64,000 nucleotides of DNA from Burhinus oedicnemus (taxonomy: Eukaryota > Chordata > Aves > Charadriiformes > Burhinidae): assembly GCA_008921705.1 (NCBI GenBank), contig VFFE01007255.1, positions 3,677,177 to 3,741,176 on the forward strand, written 5' to 3'. Of this stretch, positions 1 through 13,943 are shown piece by piece. The notes below the pieces were generated by a model. It was not told where the DNA came from, ran no database searches, and saw nothing but the letters and a program-made list of their open reading frames with translations. Position 1 is the first letter of the stretch; each line of letters begins with the position of its first letter. The position numbers and the translations under genes are program-made.

Positions 1-3000
1 TATTTGCCTGGTGCAGACGCTGTTCCTGCTGCTTCAGCTGCTCCACGTGCTGCTGCATGACCTGCAGCCTGGTCTGGTGCTCGGACTCCATCCTGCATGC
101 CTTCTGCAGGGCTTGCTCCCCTTCCTCATACTTCTGGGATGAGAGCTGCAAGGCAGAGCAGCTGGGGACAGGGACCCTCGCTGCCCTGGGGCAGGGCTCC
201 TTTGTGCATCCCTTCATTCCCCTCCCGGGACAGGATTACAATTCATGACTTTGGGACAGGTGTGAAATTCCAGCTTTGCTGCTGGCCTGAGTACAGCTGT
301 GAATTGCAGCGCAGATGCTCCGCTTACCTTGGTCACGCTTTTAATCTCCTCCTCCTGCTGCCGGATGCGCAGTGCAGCCCCATTCACCTTCTCCTTCTCC
401 AACCTCAGCTCCTGCCAGGCCTCCTCCAGCAGCTCCCTGTCCCTCGCCAGCTGCTGCTCCTTGACTTTCAGCTCATGGCCCCGGATCTTCAGTTCTGCCT
501 GCTCCTGGGATGGGCACAGAGGAAACCGATGCATTACCTGCCCTGTCCGGGACACTATCTCACGTCTTCCCAAGTGATGGGAGAGATCTGCCCCCATTGA
601 GCTTCTTGTGTGTGTCAGTTTAGGGTGCAGAACAGCACCACCAGGTACTCAAGCAGTGCCCTCATCCACCCATCCTTAGGGGCCAGGGCTGTCAGAACTG
701 GGATTGTACAGACACAGACACACACACAGACACAGACACACACAGTCTCCTTCCCCAGAAAGACAGAGCCCCTCACCATGTTCCACACCCTAAAACATGC
801 TCAAGGCACAGGAGTTTGTCAGCAGTGGAAATACCCAGCCTGAATGGTTATTTTCCACCCTGGTAGCCCTTTTAAAATGCAGCTCTGCCGCACTGTCGTG
901 CCACATATCCCCTCTGGACAGCCCCGGGGGGAGCAGAACTGGCTCTGGTCATGTCTCCATGGCACAGGAGGTGGCTGCCCAAACTCCTCACCAGCAAAGG
1001 GGACAGACAGAAGTGACTGTCAACATCTAAAACAGGCTTGTGGAGGCTGTTCCTGGAACAGCCTGATTCTCATGACTCGGTGTGACGTTTCTGTCTTAAA
1101 CACCTCAAGGCAGAGCTGAATGTCTCCACTGTGGGCAGGACCCATCCGTGAGCCTCCCAGGTGGTGCTGGAGGCCACGGGAAGGGGCTCTGCTGCAGTAC
1201 CTTGGCCAGGCTCATGATGGTGCCCTCTCTCTGGGAGTCCATCTGCAGGGCTCGGTCCATGTCACGCTCCATCCGCTCTTTGCTCAGCTGCTGCCGGGTG
1301 TGAAATTCAGCCCACTCAGCCGCCAGCTTCCGTCGCTCCTCCGAGCACTTCTGCATCACCGACTTCTGCTCCTCCAGCAAAGCGCTCTGAAGAGTATCAC
1401 AAGACAGGGAGAGAGAAAGCACTAAGTCCCGTTCACTGTACGGTTTTTCTCCTTTAACCCATCTCTGCCACTAAACCCCAAGCAACATCTAGAGGCTGGT
1501 TCAAGCCCATTGCGCCTGGCGTGAACCCTGCATGGAGAGCTCTGGCCTGACGGACCTTGGGAACCGGCATGCATCACGCACACACAAAGCAGCCTCTTGC
1601 ATCCACATGCCAGAGGGTTGGTCTGATTGCAAGTCATTGTGCGACCAGGTGTGGGACTGGGGAGGCAGAGGAAGGATGCTGCAGCCCAGCACCCAGCTCT
1701 TTCCTCCACCACACACTACAGTGAAGCCCTGGTCAGACTCACTTGAAAAGCACCTGGAGATGTCGGCCAATCTCACCTTCGCTCTCTCCAGCTCTGCTCG
1801 CTCCATGGAGAGCTGCTGCGTCATGATTCGTCGCTGCTCCTCCAGTGAGTGCTGCAGCGATTCCACTTTGGATTGCTCTGCTGTTGCCCTCCATCGCTCC
1901 TGAATCCAGACACAGAGGAGAGACAGATGCCATTCACAGGCTCCAGGCCAGGGACCTCCAGTGGGCAAGACATATGCCCCATACCCAGACAGGAGGGCTG
2001 ACCTGGGCAGAGGACACACCATGGGCTCACCTGCTCCAGCAGCCGAGTCTGCTCGCCCAGCCTGGCCTCCATTTTGGCAATCACCTCCTGGAGTCGGCTC
2101 CGCTCCTCCTCCATGTCCCTCTGCTGCTGTGACAGCCTGTCCTGGAGCACTGGGGAGAGACAGCAGCAGGGCCATGAGCAGCACGAGGTGGGAAACCCCC
2201 CTCTGCCCACACCATATTCATATAAAAGCTGCATGCATTTGTGCTCATCACCTTCCGCACATCCCCAGGAACTCAGTTTGTAAGAGGGAGACCCTGAGAT
2301 GTCTAGTGACCAAGGCAGGCAAGCCTTTGCCAGCCTGGGCTCCCAGCCTCTGGCTGACTCAGAGTCAAACTTTCTCCCTGTTTTCTGGGTGTCCCCAGCC
2401 CCAGCAGGGACCCTGCAGCCATTTCAGCACAGGGGAATGGCAGATGTACCCTTGAGCTGCATGTCCCGCTGCCGTGCCCCCATGGCCAGCTCCTGGGAGG
2501 TGGTGTGGTGTGTGGCTTCCAGCTTGTGCGAGAGGTCATGCAGGTCGCTGGAAAACTTCTCCATCTGCTCAATGACGCCATTCAGAGACCTGCAGAGGGG
2601 AGTGCGGGGAAGGTCACCCCTGTGGGACATGCTTCATCTCACTGTGATGGAGAGGGGGTTGTGTGGTGGGCCAAAGGCCAGGCAGCCCTGCTCAAACCTC
2701 TCTGGGTCATAGCAGAGCAGTAGGAAGATGTAGCTGCTGCTTAGGGGCGTACTGACAGATATTAAACAGCTCAGCATTCCTGAAGGCAGAGCGTGGGAGA
2801 GAAGATGGCCCCTGTTCCTCCTGTGGTCCGAGGCTGGTTCCCCATAGGACAAGGAACACTCCAGCCAGGAACCAACGTGGGGCTATGACACAAGCCATTG
2901 GTACCTGGTGTGCGAAGTGGCACTGGTCACTGCATCGATCTCCTGGTCTTTCAGCCGCTTCAGTCGTTGGAGCTGCTCTTCGTGGTCTTTGCGCATCTCC

Positions 3001-6000
3001 TGGACAGACGCCCTGTGGGACACGGGGGAAAAAGCCCACCAGGGGCTGTTACAAACTGGTGCTCCCCATGATGGGCACCATGGAAGAGGCTTGGTCGTGA
3101 GGCTGAGAACCAGGTCCCAGGAGCTGAGCTGTCATGGTGGTCTGTCACAGGGCATCCCACTGACAGGCATCCATATTTGGGACAGACCACATTTGGGGGT
3201 TATGGGCTTCTCTACCAAAAACTGATTCCTCATTGACCCAAACTATGTGGACATCAGTGACTCACTGACCTGAATAAAAAGGATTTGGGGGAGATAAAAC
3301 ACTGCGTTCAGCATCTTTCATAATACGATGCACTCTGAAATGATGTCTCCAGCCAGATCTCTCTCTGTCTACCTACAAAGCAAATCCCCATTCCAAAAGC
3401 CACCGAGCTGCCCACAACCCAGTGCTTCTGGAGACTGATTCCTCCTTTCACCATGTCCCCATTCCCTGGTTCCTTTGCCAAAAAAGGGGAACTAGACCCA
3501 CGTGTGTGCCACTCGCGCCACTCTCACCTCTGCAGCTCTCGCAGCCGCTCCAGCTCCAGCGTGTTCTGCTGCTCCAGCGTGGCCAGGCGCTGCTGGTGCT
3601 GCGCCAGCAGCTCTGCCCGTGCCTGCTCTGCGTCCTGGCTCTGCGACAGCAGCTGAGCTGCCAGCTGCTCCTTCTCCTGCCGCAGCCTCTCCTCCCGCTG
3701 CCTGTAGGTCTCCTCCACCACCTTCACCCGGCTCCTGCTCGGAGAGGTCACAGCAAGGAAGAATTGTTGCATTCATGGCAATACGTGGCACTCTCCACCC
3801 AAAGTGCACATGGAGATTTAGGAGCAGATCCGTGTCACTGTGTGCATGGGAAATGCGAGGCACAGGGTGCTTTGTTCTCCACAGTTTGAGCCCTGAACCC
3901 TCCTGCTACTGCCCAGTGCTGTGCCCTGGTTGGGGACATGCTGGCAATGGGACTGGCCCCTCCTTGTCACTGTGGGACAGAGTTGGTGAGAGTGGACCCC
4001 CACCTCGGCTCATCTGTGAGGCCCCTCTTTGCCCCCACCAGGTCCATATGGACATGGCTCTGTGCCTGCCCACCCCAGGGATGGATTTGGGAAGCACCCC
4101 AGAATTCCCACCCCACAGGTGATGGACAGGGCTGTAGTCAAAGATGTGACACAGGAGGGGAGCGCAGGCGACAGCTTGGTACCTGTGGGAGTTCTCGAGG
4201 AGATCCAGGTCCTCCTGGTGCCGCTGCTGGAGACTCTCCAGCAAGAGTTTGTGCTGCGTCCGCTCCAGCTCCAGCATCTGGACCTGCCAGGCATCCAGGG
4301 AGAAGGTCCTTGTGCTGCCCCAGGGACAGAGCTCCCACAGCAGCACTTGGTAGCAGGAGGCACCTCTGGACAGGGAAGTTTCTCCTCTCCCTTGTGACCC
4401 TGGTGCTATTTGGAGCAGCCATGGCCCCTTCTCCTCCCCCTGGATCACCCGTGGTCCCCCATCCAGCAGGTGATGGGGCTCACCTGGCTCTCCAGCTCTG
4501 CCACACGGGCCTGGGTGCTGAGCAGTGCTGCCCGACAGCCTGTCGCATCCTCATAGAGCTGGGCTGCAGGACCCCCCAGCCTCCTCTCATGCAGCAAGCC
4601 CAGGGCTGGGGACTCTGTCTATGGGGATGGAGAGAGAAGATTGAGGCCCTTTAGGATCAGTGGCTTTGTGATGTGGCCATCAGCCCTCAAAGGAAAGCAA
4701 TTGTCTCACCTGCAGCTGTGGGGCAGCCTGGAGATGTGCCCTGGGTGCGGTAACCTGCGGAGACACAGGGATGCTCTCAGGGAGGTAAAGCCCTGGGGAG
4801 AACATCTCCTAGCTTGGGAACAGTGATCCATCCCCACCCTACTGCGGTTCCTCCTCTACCCTTCTCCAGCCCAACCCCATTGCTGGCCTGGGTTCCTTCT
4901 CCCCAGGTAACGCTCAGCAGTCTCTACCCCAGACACGAGCACGCTGGGCTCTTTCTTCTCTGTGGACAGACTACAGCATAAGACCACAAGTCCTCTGGGA
5001 GACAGCGTGTGTCCTGCCGTAAGGGCAGGGTGAGGAGGCCCAGCTAGATGAGAAATGGAGGCTTCAAAGACCAAGCAAGAGCTCCCCTCTCTGTCAGAGG
5101 CTCTGATTCCTCTTCAGTTGTCTAGAAACAATCTCAGAGAACCTTCACCACCACACTGGGGAAAACCAGCTGAAGAAGAAGTCCTTTATCAACCGGAGCC
5201 TCTGTTGTCCAATTAATATAATAGATATATGCCTGGGGAACTATGTAAATGCTTCTCAGGCAATGCAGGGTTGTAAACGCACGTGATTTACAAAGCATCC
5301 ATAGCACACGTGCTTTGGCCTGATAAATACAACTTATGGCGTCTCGGGACTCTCCAAACACTCTGCCTCCATGAACATGGGCTCCCAGAGGTGCAAAGCA
5401 GGGCACATCCTTCCTCCTGCCAAGGGAGCATGGACAGAGTCGGATGCCAACAAGTCAGCAGGGGAGGGCTTGCAATCACCACCCGACCCCGCATCTCTTG
5501 GGGACATGGGACCAGTAGACCTACCTGAGTGAGTGGGGCAGGACCCTGCGTCTCCTGCTCTCCTGGGAACAAGGCCGTGGGGACTGAAAATTGAACAAGT
5601 CCATGATTCAGACATGGCAATGGGAACCACCCCCTCCCAGAAGGACGAGGGCCTGGGTCTCCTGGGCAGAGCAAGAAGGGTTCTGCTCTGCTCCAGCAGC
5701 TGGTGATGGGGATGGAGGGTCAGACAGGCTTGTTGGTACCCACACGCCTACCCCACCCCAAAGGCCTGTGGAGGTCAGCATGCCCCAGCACGATGGCCCC
5801 ACCGCACCACCAAATGGGGATGGTGGGATCCTGCAGCTTGGCAGCTCGCTCTGACAACGGCTGGTCAAAGCCTGGGCAGCATTCCCATGGCCAAGGGCAA
5901 TGCTGTGGCTCCTGCCTTTGTTTTTTTTTTTTTGATTTTTTTGCAGGGCAGGGGGACCCTCTCTGCCTGCTGCTACCCAAATTGTACAACCACACAAAAC

Positions 6001-9000
6001 GCACCCAGGGCACTGGCGTCTCTGGAGGGATCCTCCTTCGCAGCCTCCGACGGGTGAGCTGAGGCTTGTTTCGCGGTGCTGAGCCAGGGGACTGGCTGCC
6101 TGCGTGGGCACAGAGACACGAGTGACGCACAGCAGTGTCACAGCTCAGGGAGAGGCACACAGACATTATCCTGCTTGGCATGAGTTTACAGCTTGGCTGT
6201 TCCACTGTGATCAAATAGGCAAGAGCCTGACGATGCTGCAGAGCTGCCTTCCCTCCCAGTTTACAGAGGTTCCAGACCAAAGTGATCACTGCTGGCTACC
6301 AGCTCTCCCCATTCCCCGATCTCACCCACGGAGCTGCTTGCTGCAGGAAATCTCACCTGGGGAAGATGACTGAAACACAAAGGAGGCCTTACCCGGAGCC
6401 ATCTGTGCTCGCTGCCTTGTCCTGCAGGGCAGCTGCCTGCTGCGGTGCTCCCGTGGAGGTGGCTGGCTGGCTGCAAGCAAAAAGCATCCTATGTGGAAAA
6501 GCCGAGGAGGTGATGAAAGACATGATCCTTTTTCCCAACACCAGTTCCTGCCTTGCAGGTGAAAGCCTCTGTCCCACTCAGCTGTGGCAGCATTCAGCCT
6601 TTTGGCCAAAACCTCCATCACCACTGTTCCTCCTTGCTGCATCCACCCCTGTCCCCTGGGTAGCAGCAGCCCCAGCTAACCCACCCCTGCCCACGACACA
6701 CGGCTGTCTGTCTGCAGTTCAATTCCGAGTCCCGTTCCAATGGCACAAGTCTGAACGCGTCTCCCTGTAAACTCAAATGGAGGACCTGGTTTGCCTGGAA
6801 CTAGGAGGGATGAAGGGGAATGAAGGCAGGAACGAGCAGCACGGGGGGAGCTCGTGGGGGTGTGCTGATACAGGACAGCTCTGCGGGACCCAGGGCAGTG
6901 TGTGCAGTCTTGGCCATAATTGGAAGGAGAACCCAGAGGTGTAATGGGACCGTGGGCTGGATCAGTGGGACAAAGCCCTGCGTTATTACCCTAACCTGAG
7001 ACAAGATAGTCCTTAAAATTAATTCCTTAAATCTGAGCCGAGGGTTTCTGAGAGGTCCTGCTGGAGCAGCTACACGTGGAGCAGACAGGAGCGCTGCAGC
7101 CATCAACCGCGCCTTTACCTGACAGGAGAGCGGGAATCCAGCCCTTCGCCTGGGACCTCCGGGGGCTTGGCACTTCCCGCCTGGGCCTTCGCCTGTGCTT
7201 GGGCTTTCTTGCGAGCCAAGGCAGCGCTCAGCCAGTTCTCCTCCTCCACCGGCCTGGGTTTAGTCGCTGCCTCCTCTATGGCCGGGAGCTGGCTGGTGGG
7301 GCTGGATCGCCCGGCCGCAGCAGGGCTGGGGTAGCTCACTGCAGGACTGGCCTTTGCTGGAGACGGCGGCTCCGAATCCATAAAATCCTCATCCTTCAAA
7401 CCCAGCCAGTCGCCTCCAGCCCTGCTGCCTTGCATGGGGCTCCTGCTCGCTGGAGGAGGAGGTTTGGAGCACGGCTCTGGTTTTGGTTCGCTGCTGTTCT
7501 CGGCTGAAAACCTGCCGCAAGGAGAGGCAGTCGCAGACCTGCCTGCGAGGGGACACCGGGGACCCTGCCTGTGAGGGGACACCGGGGACCCAGCCTGCTC
7601 CACCGCAGGGGCAGCATGGCTGGAGCAACAGACACGCAGAGCACCATACCTCACAGACTGCCTTCTTGCTGGCCGGCCCTCAGGCGTGGAGGCCACCGTG
7701 GGCTTGTATGCTCCAAAGACAAAATCCTCCTCGTCCCAAGCCTCTTCCTTCTCTGTTCAGACAAGCAGCCTTGAGTCAGCGCCCAGAGGAGCAGCTGGCT
7801 ACAAAAGACACCAGCTTTCCTCCTCCCCTGCAATTCCCACTGGGATCGCTGCCTCTGGGAAAACACAGCTGGAAACACCTTCCCTGGAAACCTGTGAGCA
7901 ATGTGCCTCCTCAGTGTGGCTGGTAAAAGCGTTTTTGTTGGGAATCAGCCCATGTCTGAAGGCAACTGAGTTATGGCTACTGTGCAAATGCTCCCAGGCT
8001 GTCTCAAGGGCAGAGGACACCACTTTTGGATTAGCCACCTTCCCCCCTGCGCTGACTCAGAGCCCGTTAGCAACCCTGCTCACCACTACAGAGAGGGTTA
8101 TTTCCCCTGCGAGGGCATCAGAAATCAATCTGGCTCTCCCAAGCAACTGCTGTCACCTCTGTAGACCTTCCCAGCACCCCTGGCTGTGCTCACCTGGCTG
8201 CTTTTGGTACTTTTTATCCAGTTGGAATTCCCTGCGCTCTCCCAAGCCTGGCTGTTCCAGGATTTTGGCCACGGAGCCTCGACCAAGCAACTCATCCAGC
8301 TTGGAGCGGGCTGGCCGGAGCTCCTCTCTGTTGGGGACACAGCAGTAGATGGGTTTCTGCAAGAGGCAGGGCTGTTCCTCGTCACACAGCTTTGCCAGGG
8401 TGCTCTGGCTCTTCCCTGCGAGACAAGGCTGCTCCTGCCCCTTTCTGGGACCCACAGGCAGAAGCTCCAACATCGCCCACCCAGCATAGTGACACCATCT
8501 CAATACACAAGCCATCCCCTGCTCTACTGCCACTGCCTCTCCGTTGCCCTTACTCTTCTGCCTTCTTTCCCTGCTTCTCATCTCCTTTTGGGCCATTGCC
8601 AAATCCCAGTGCATCCATCAGGTCGTCACCATCATCTTCAAACGTGAGCTCCTCCCTCCTCCGGACTGGGGCCACAGTGTGCAGGGGTGTCTGGGGTGGC
8701 GGTGGCTCTGTGGATGGGATCACACATGGCAGGAGGTTTGATCAGGGCTTTTTTTTTTTAACAAGAAACCAAAGCAGTCCTGCCTGCTCTTATCTCTCAG
8801 GACCATTTACAAAGTCATTTTTAAATAACTCTTTTCAGTCACCAAATCTCACAGGGAGTGACGAAGTGGTAACGCACTACAGCCTGGTCTGTGGCCATGC
8901 ACCCGCTGATGGGACACAGACGGGCGTCACTAACACTGGGGGTTTCCAGCTCTGGCTAACACCAGGAGCTTTTTTAGCTTTGCAAGTTTCCAGTAACGTA

Positions 9001-12000
9001 ATTCCTGGCTCCCTTTGCCCAAAGTCCCTGCTCCACCAATGCACCTTAGTCCTTGCCTTAACCCACCAGCTGCTACTTGTGTCCAGAGTGGATTTATTGG
9101 GGTGAAAGGCGATTTTAGGGGACTATCAGATCCATTAGCATCCCCGCCACAGGAACAAGAGGGATGAGCGCCTGTAACGCAGCCACAGTGCAGCTGGATC
9201 CCACCCAGAGGTGCCCCAACTGGGGTTTGGCATGGACTGGTGACGCTCTCAGCCACCCAAATCCTGACCCAGAGAACTTGTTCTCATTTGGCAACGTGCA
9301 GAACAGGCTGGCTGAGGTCAAAGGTAAGATCTGAGCCTCCGTTCCCAGAAAGGAAAGGTCAGTTCTGTAACCTGTGGCACATTGGAAATATCAAGCACTC
9401 GGTGAGCTGTGCCACAATTAACCCCGTTACCAAGTTGCTCTATAAATGACCATACTGGTTAGTAAGAGATGGGACTAGGTGCCTTTCAATTTAATCAGTC
9501 TGGACCTCACACAAACTAATCCAGGCTGCTGATTCGTTTAATACAAAGAGGATGCACCGAGCAACTCTGCTTACCTTTCTCTTTGCTCTGGTCTGTTTTT
9601 TTCTCAGAGCTGCTTTTAGTGCCTGTTGGAGCTGGCTTCTTGGGAGCATCCTGCTCCTCATCAGATAAAAGCCCTGCCAAAGGATCATCTAAATCTGGGA
9701 ATTACCCCACAGGGGCAAGAAAGGAGAATAATAATGAAAAGAAACAAACCCAACGTTATTTAGAAGAACAGTTCTGCGCTAAGCCAAGCACTATCCCCCA
9801 CCACATGCACGTGGGGACAGCAGACCGGATCTGCCCACGAACGCAGGTTCTGCAGGGACCTGGGATACCCTGAGTCCCTGAACTTTAAACACTCAAGAGT
9901 TATATTTCTGTTCAGTTTTTCTACGTTTTCTTTCTCCTAGAAGAAAATAACTCAAAATTTGTGTGCTTTAACCCCTGAACAGTGTTTACGCAAAGAGAAA
10001 GGGGAGAAGAAAGGGCACCTAAATCGCATTAGTGATTTAACAGATGCTGATCTTGGTTAAAGCGCAGGCTTTGACAATCACATCTCAGCTGTGATAGGAA
10101 ACAGCCTCCCCCCCCCCATTTGGAAGCTGGACAGAAGCCCCCCTGACACAAGGGCTCCCAAGTGTTACAGACAGTCATTAAAAACCAAAACCAAGGCACG
10201 CATGAAAATGCAAATGCCCCCAGGAATCGTCTCCCAGCCCCGTCCTGGGGACAACCTCAAACGCAGAGCTGTAATTGTTTTTTCTTTTGGTCACCTCCGA
10301 AGGATTAGATTTGCACCGGCATGGCAGGGGTGAAGGACTCTGTATCTCATTAACCAGCCAAGCCTTCGGTTAACAGAAGAGGCAAGCTCCGGGCAAAGGG
10401 CAAGGGCAGAGTCCCTCAGCTGTCCCCATACATCTACGTGCTGAAGTAAAGCGACATCCTACCTTCAAAGTTAAATTTCTTGTACTGTCGGGAAGCAGGG
10501 GGGGATGCGAACGGCTTCTTCTCCATCAGAGGCACAGACTCCCCTAGAAAGAGAGGCCATGGCTCTCAGGGACCAGGTGCTGCAGAGATGCCCCTCTCCC
10601 ACCCTGGCTGAAGGTCACTTTTCTGGTGGCAGCCCCCTAAAAGCACATATTGTGACACACAGTCCCCTCCACAGCCCTGCGGGGTGGGAATCTCTCTGGA
10701 GGGGTCTCCACACAGGCAGAGAAGGAGAAAAGGGCCTGGGGAAGCGCAAGGCAGTTTGGGGACTGGCATGTCTTAAAGGCAACCCCTCTGGCTCTCCTTC
10801 CACGCGGATCAGGGAGATCCCTGGTCTTTGACCTGCATCAGGGAAGGTCCAAATTGTGTTTGGTGGGATGGCAGCAAATGGTGGCAGTGTGGCCGTTGTT
10901 GCTGCTGATGTTAGTGATGTTACCACACCAGGACAAGAGGCCGGGCCAGGGATGTCTCAAGGGAGAACACATGGCCAGAATAACACTGTGTCTGGGACAG
11001 CCCCAAAAAAGCACCAGGAAAAGGATTTTAGGGAACAAATCCACTTTTTGTTTCCTATCCTGGAAGAAAATACCCTGCTTATTTGGAATCAGGCTATGAA
11101 AAGAAGAGCACAATCTCCTTTTTTACCTTTCTCAGGAGCTAGCAGCTTACCTGCGGTTTTCACTGCTCCTCCCGAGGAGTCACATTTCCCAGGACCTTTC
11201 ACAGTTGTCTTCCCTGGCCCAGAACTGGGTTTCGATATTCCCAGGAGATCAGCTTCCATGTCATCCATGTCCTGGAAAGCAACAGGACGAGGACGGGAGC
11301 AGGGTGAGCGCTGCTAATGCCTCAGCACTGCTTCTCCCTTTGGAGGCTGGTGCTGGAGGCCATGGCTGCAGCGCACGTGGGGCTCAGATGAAGGATATTT
11401 ATCTGCTTACCTTCAGGGTCTCCAGCAGAGCTTGTGGGTCTGCGTCGGAGGCACTGGATCCCTGCGTGCCAAGGAAGGCAGAGATTAGACACAAGCAGAT
11501 TTTGGAAACTCCTCACCCCTCGCTTCCACACTCCCACTCCCGGTTTTCCTCATTTTATGGAATGGAAGAATACATGACCTACTCCTCCTGGTGACCCCCT
11601 CTCACTGGAAACCCCCTGTGCCTTGATTCCTTTGCTGAGATCCTGCTGCCTCTGGAAGAAGCATCAGGAACACTGAGGGCATCACTTTGGGTCAGGGTCC
11701 TTCCTACGACACTTATCCAAAGAGCACCCAGGAATGCTGGGCTGCAGCACAACGTGTCCCCCTGGCTTTGCTCCATCTCATCCAGGGCACCTGGGAGCCC
11801 TTCTCCCACCATCCACCCACTCCCCTGTCCCGTCTTCCCCACCTCCCAGCGATGCCGGAGAGGGGTTACCTCTTCAGCCAGACTTCACAGTTCATCCCTG
11901 ACATCCCAGTGCTGACTTGGATGGGGTGACACCATGGGCAAGCTTGGCTCGCCTCAGCCCCAGCCCTCAGGACACCCAGGCTCTCTCCCAAAATTTGGGC

Positions 12001-13943
12001 TCACCTCTGTAGCTTTGATATCCTCTGCAGGGAGTTTGCCGAAGAAATCATCCTCTAGAAAGGACCTGCGACACAAGCCCGGGGGTTAGCAGCACCACAC
12101 GTGAGCTCGTCAGCAAGGGTGCAGGGAGACGCAGTGGTGGGAGGAGGAGAGGACCACAGGGACACACCGCAGCAGCCGTACCGTACAACATAGAAAATGA
12201 GGCTAAAACAGCGCCGGGATAAAAGATGGTAGTGCTGGGACTGCTATATTTAAGCAAGCAACTGTTATAAGGGAGATTTACAGAAGACGTGCAGGGTTGG
12301 AGGCACCCGACTCTTGCTGGAAAGCTTCAGGCTCTCTGCTCCCAGTTCCCAAAGGCACCGCAGGTAACTCGCCTTCCCAGGCAACTGCTATCGGAGCAGG
12401 GAGCAAGGCAGAGAAGCCAAGGATGGGGCAGGTCAGAAGGACTTGGGGAGCACAGAGAGATCTCCAAGTGGGAGAGGCTGTGTCGGAAAGGCACTTACTT
12501 CTTGCTGGCCTGCAAGCTGGTGCCCCGGGCTCTCCCACTGCTGCTCCCGGCCAGCTGGGAAGCTCTGGCAGATTTAACAGGGCTTTCATCTGGAAACAAG
12601 ACAGGGAGAGATTAGGATGATGGACGTGGGCATATTCCTGGCCTACGCACTCCAAAGGGGGATTTGCTGTCTTCTCGTGGACCACAGAGGCTTTTAATCA
12701 GAGAAGAACTTCACTTCACCTCCCCAAACCGATGCCCAGCCTATTAAGTGGCCTCGACTCTGGGAAACCCTGTTCTCCCCTCTGCTCCCTGCTTCATCCC
12801 CCCTCACCACTGGAGCCCCTTGGAGACCAATGGCTGCTGCACCAGCACCTCCTGCTCCCAGGAAGGTAGGAAGACTACCAGGATGCTGCCCTTTCAGCTG
12901 CAAAGAACATTTGTTTTACCATCGTATCCCAGGAGGTCACCAAGGACGTCATCAATAGAGCCTGAAACGAGACAGATTAAAGGTGAGCTCACCAAGCTGG
13001 TGTAGAAAGCTCCCAATTTCAATACGGCTTGCTCTTTTGAAATCCCCCAAGAACAAAGGTTTGGTCTCAAGGATCTGCCAGGACTTGATCCAGTATTTTG
13101 TGGATAAAAGATTTGGCTTCACTTAGTCAGAAATGGGATATGTTCATCAAGTGAGCCGGCTGCTTTCTATTCAGTCACAGGCCACAGGCAGCACTTAACC
13201 CGCGAGCCCACACCCCGCAGTATCTCAGAGCCCCTGGGCAACCCCAAACCACTGCTTCAGTACCAGGGGCTGCAGGAGGCCTCTGAACAAGCAGTTAGGG
13301 AGTAGGTGAGGGGAAGAACTGAAATAAATACACATATTCTCCCCTGGATTTGGGAAAGCCCACAAGAAAGGAATATAGGGCCCCAATAAGCAAATCCACT
13401 TGACGTGAGAGGCAGGTTCAGCAATGACACGATGCACTCAACTGCATCTTTCAGACAAGGACCATCAAACATCTCAGTAGCCAGGACTGCCACCTGATCC
13501 CAGTATCCCCCTTCCTCTGTCCCACACATTCCCAGAAGATAAAGCACCTAAGGACAGCGAAAGGAAAGCACACGAGCACACGTACCTCTTAAACTTTTCT
13601 TGGGTTTTGTAGCCTATGGAGAAGGACAAATTCCCTCGTTAGAAAACAAAGCAAGCCTGACCTGGACTTTCCCAAAACACTAAAGCCAGAGGTAGGTTTC
13701 TCCAGACAATCCCACAAGTAACAGCGAAGCCCTCCTCCCGCCCACACCGTTTGGGAGATGGCGTGGGAAACACAGGGGAACCACAGAGACATTTACAACT
13801 TTTGAGACACCAGTGAGCACAGCCCCTCCTGGCTGCCAGCTGGGCAGAAACCCTTAGGATCACTTCTGCCTCCGAACAGAGGTGCCAGAGCATCAAATTT
13901 GGATTTCCCAAGGCCTGCCTTCATACCGTATCACACTCACCAT
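1..13943 (-). CDS. FBF1: Fas-binding factor 1, spliced, 3' end beyond the left edge
   Basis: FBF1 is a keratin-binding coiled-coil protein of the centriole distal appendages (transition fibres), needed for ciliogenesis. Exons read on the minus strand: 13943-13941 (ATG only), 13613-13586, 12961-12920, 12589-12499, 12065-12005, 11461-11411, 11271-11151, 10543-10463, 9694-9575, 8707-8554, 8327-8194, 7752-7650, 7511-7119, 6470-6393, 5583-5525, 4754-4710, 4563-4484, 4283-4183, 3734-3528, 3012-2905, 2589-2450, 2149-2031, 1899-1777, 1386-1201, 504-328 and 133-1. Phase is continuous, giving about 979 residues; human FBF1 is about 1,130. The N-terminal half is low complexity with acidic Leu-rich motifs (SIDDVLGDLLG, SKLDELLGRG) and the family motif DWLGLKDED near 7400. 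From 4283 leftwards it is continuous Glu/Gln/Leu/Arg coiled coil, for example QRDMEEERSRLQEVI. Identity rests on remembered similarity to human FBF1 plus synteny. The three exons between 5583 and 4484 are the least certain. Confidence 0.93.
710..744. repeat. CA-rich microsatellite
   Basis: Imperfect (CA)n/(CAGACA)n tract in the FBF1 intron between the exons at 1201-1386 and 328-504. Confidence 0.8.
13941..13943 (-). other. FBF1: FBF1 start codon at an exon end
   Basis: The ATG is followed at once by a consensus donor (gtgagtg). The next coding exon opens at 13613 with codons for ATKPKKSL, followed by a Gly codon split into the SIDDVLGDLLG exon. The joined N-terminus therefore begins M-A-T-K-P-K-K, close to the Lys-rich start of mammalian FBF1 as I remember it. 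No other upstream ATG in phase was found next to a donor. Confidence 0.7.

Noticed and set aside
6550..6642. Possible extra FBF1 exon on the minus strand
   Set aside because: An ORF reads plausibly but lacks a clear donor, and the neighbouring exons 7119 and 6470 already join in phase.
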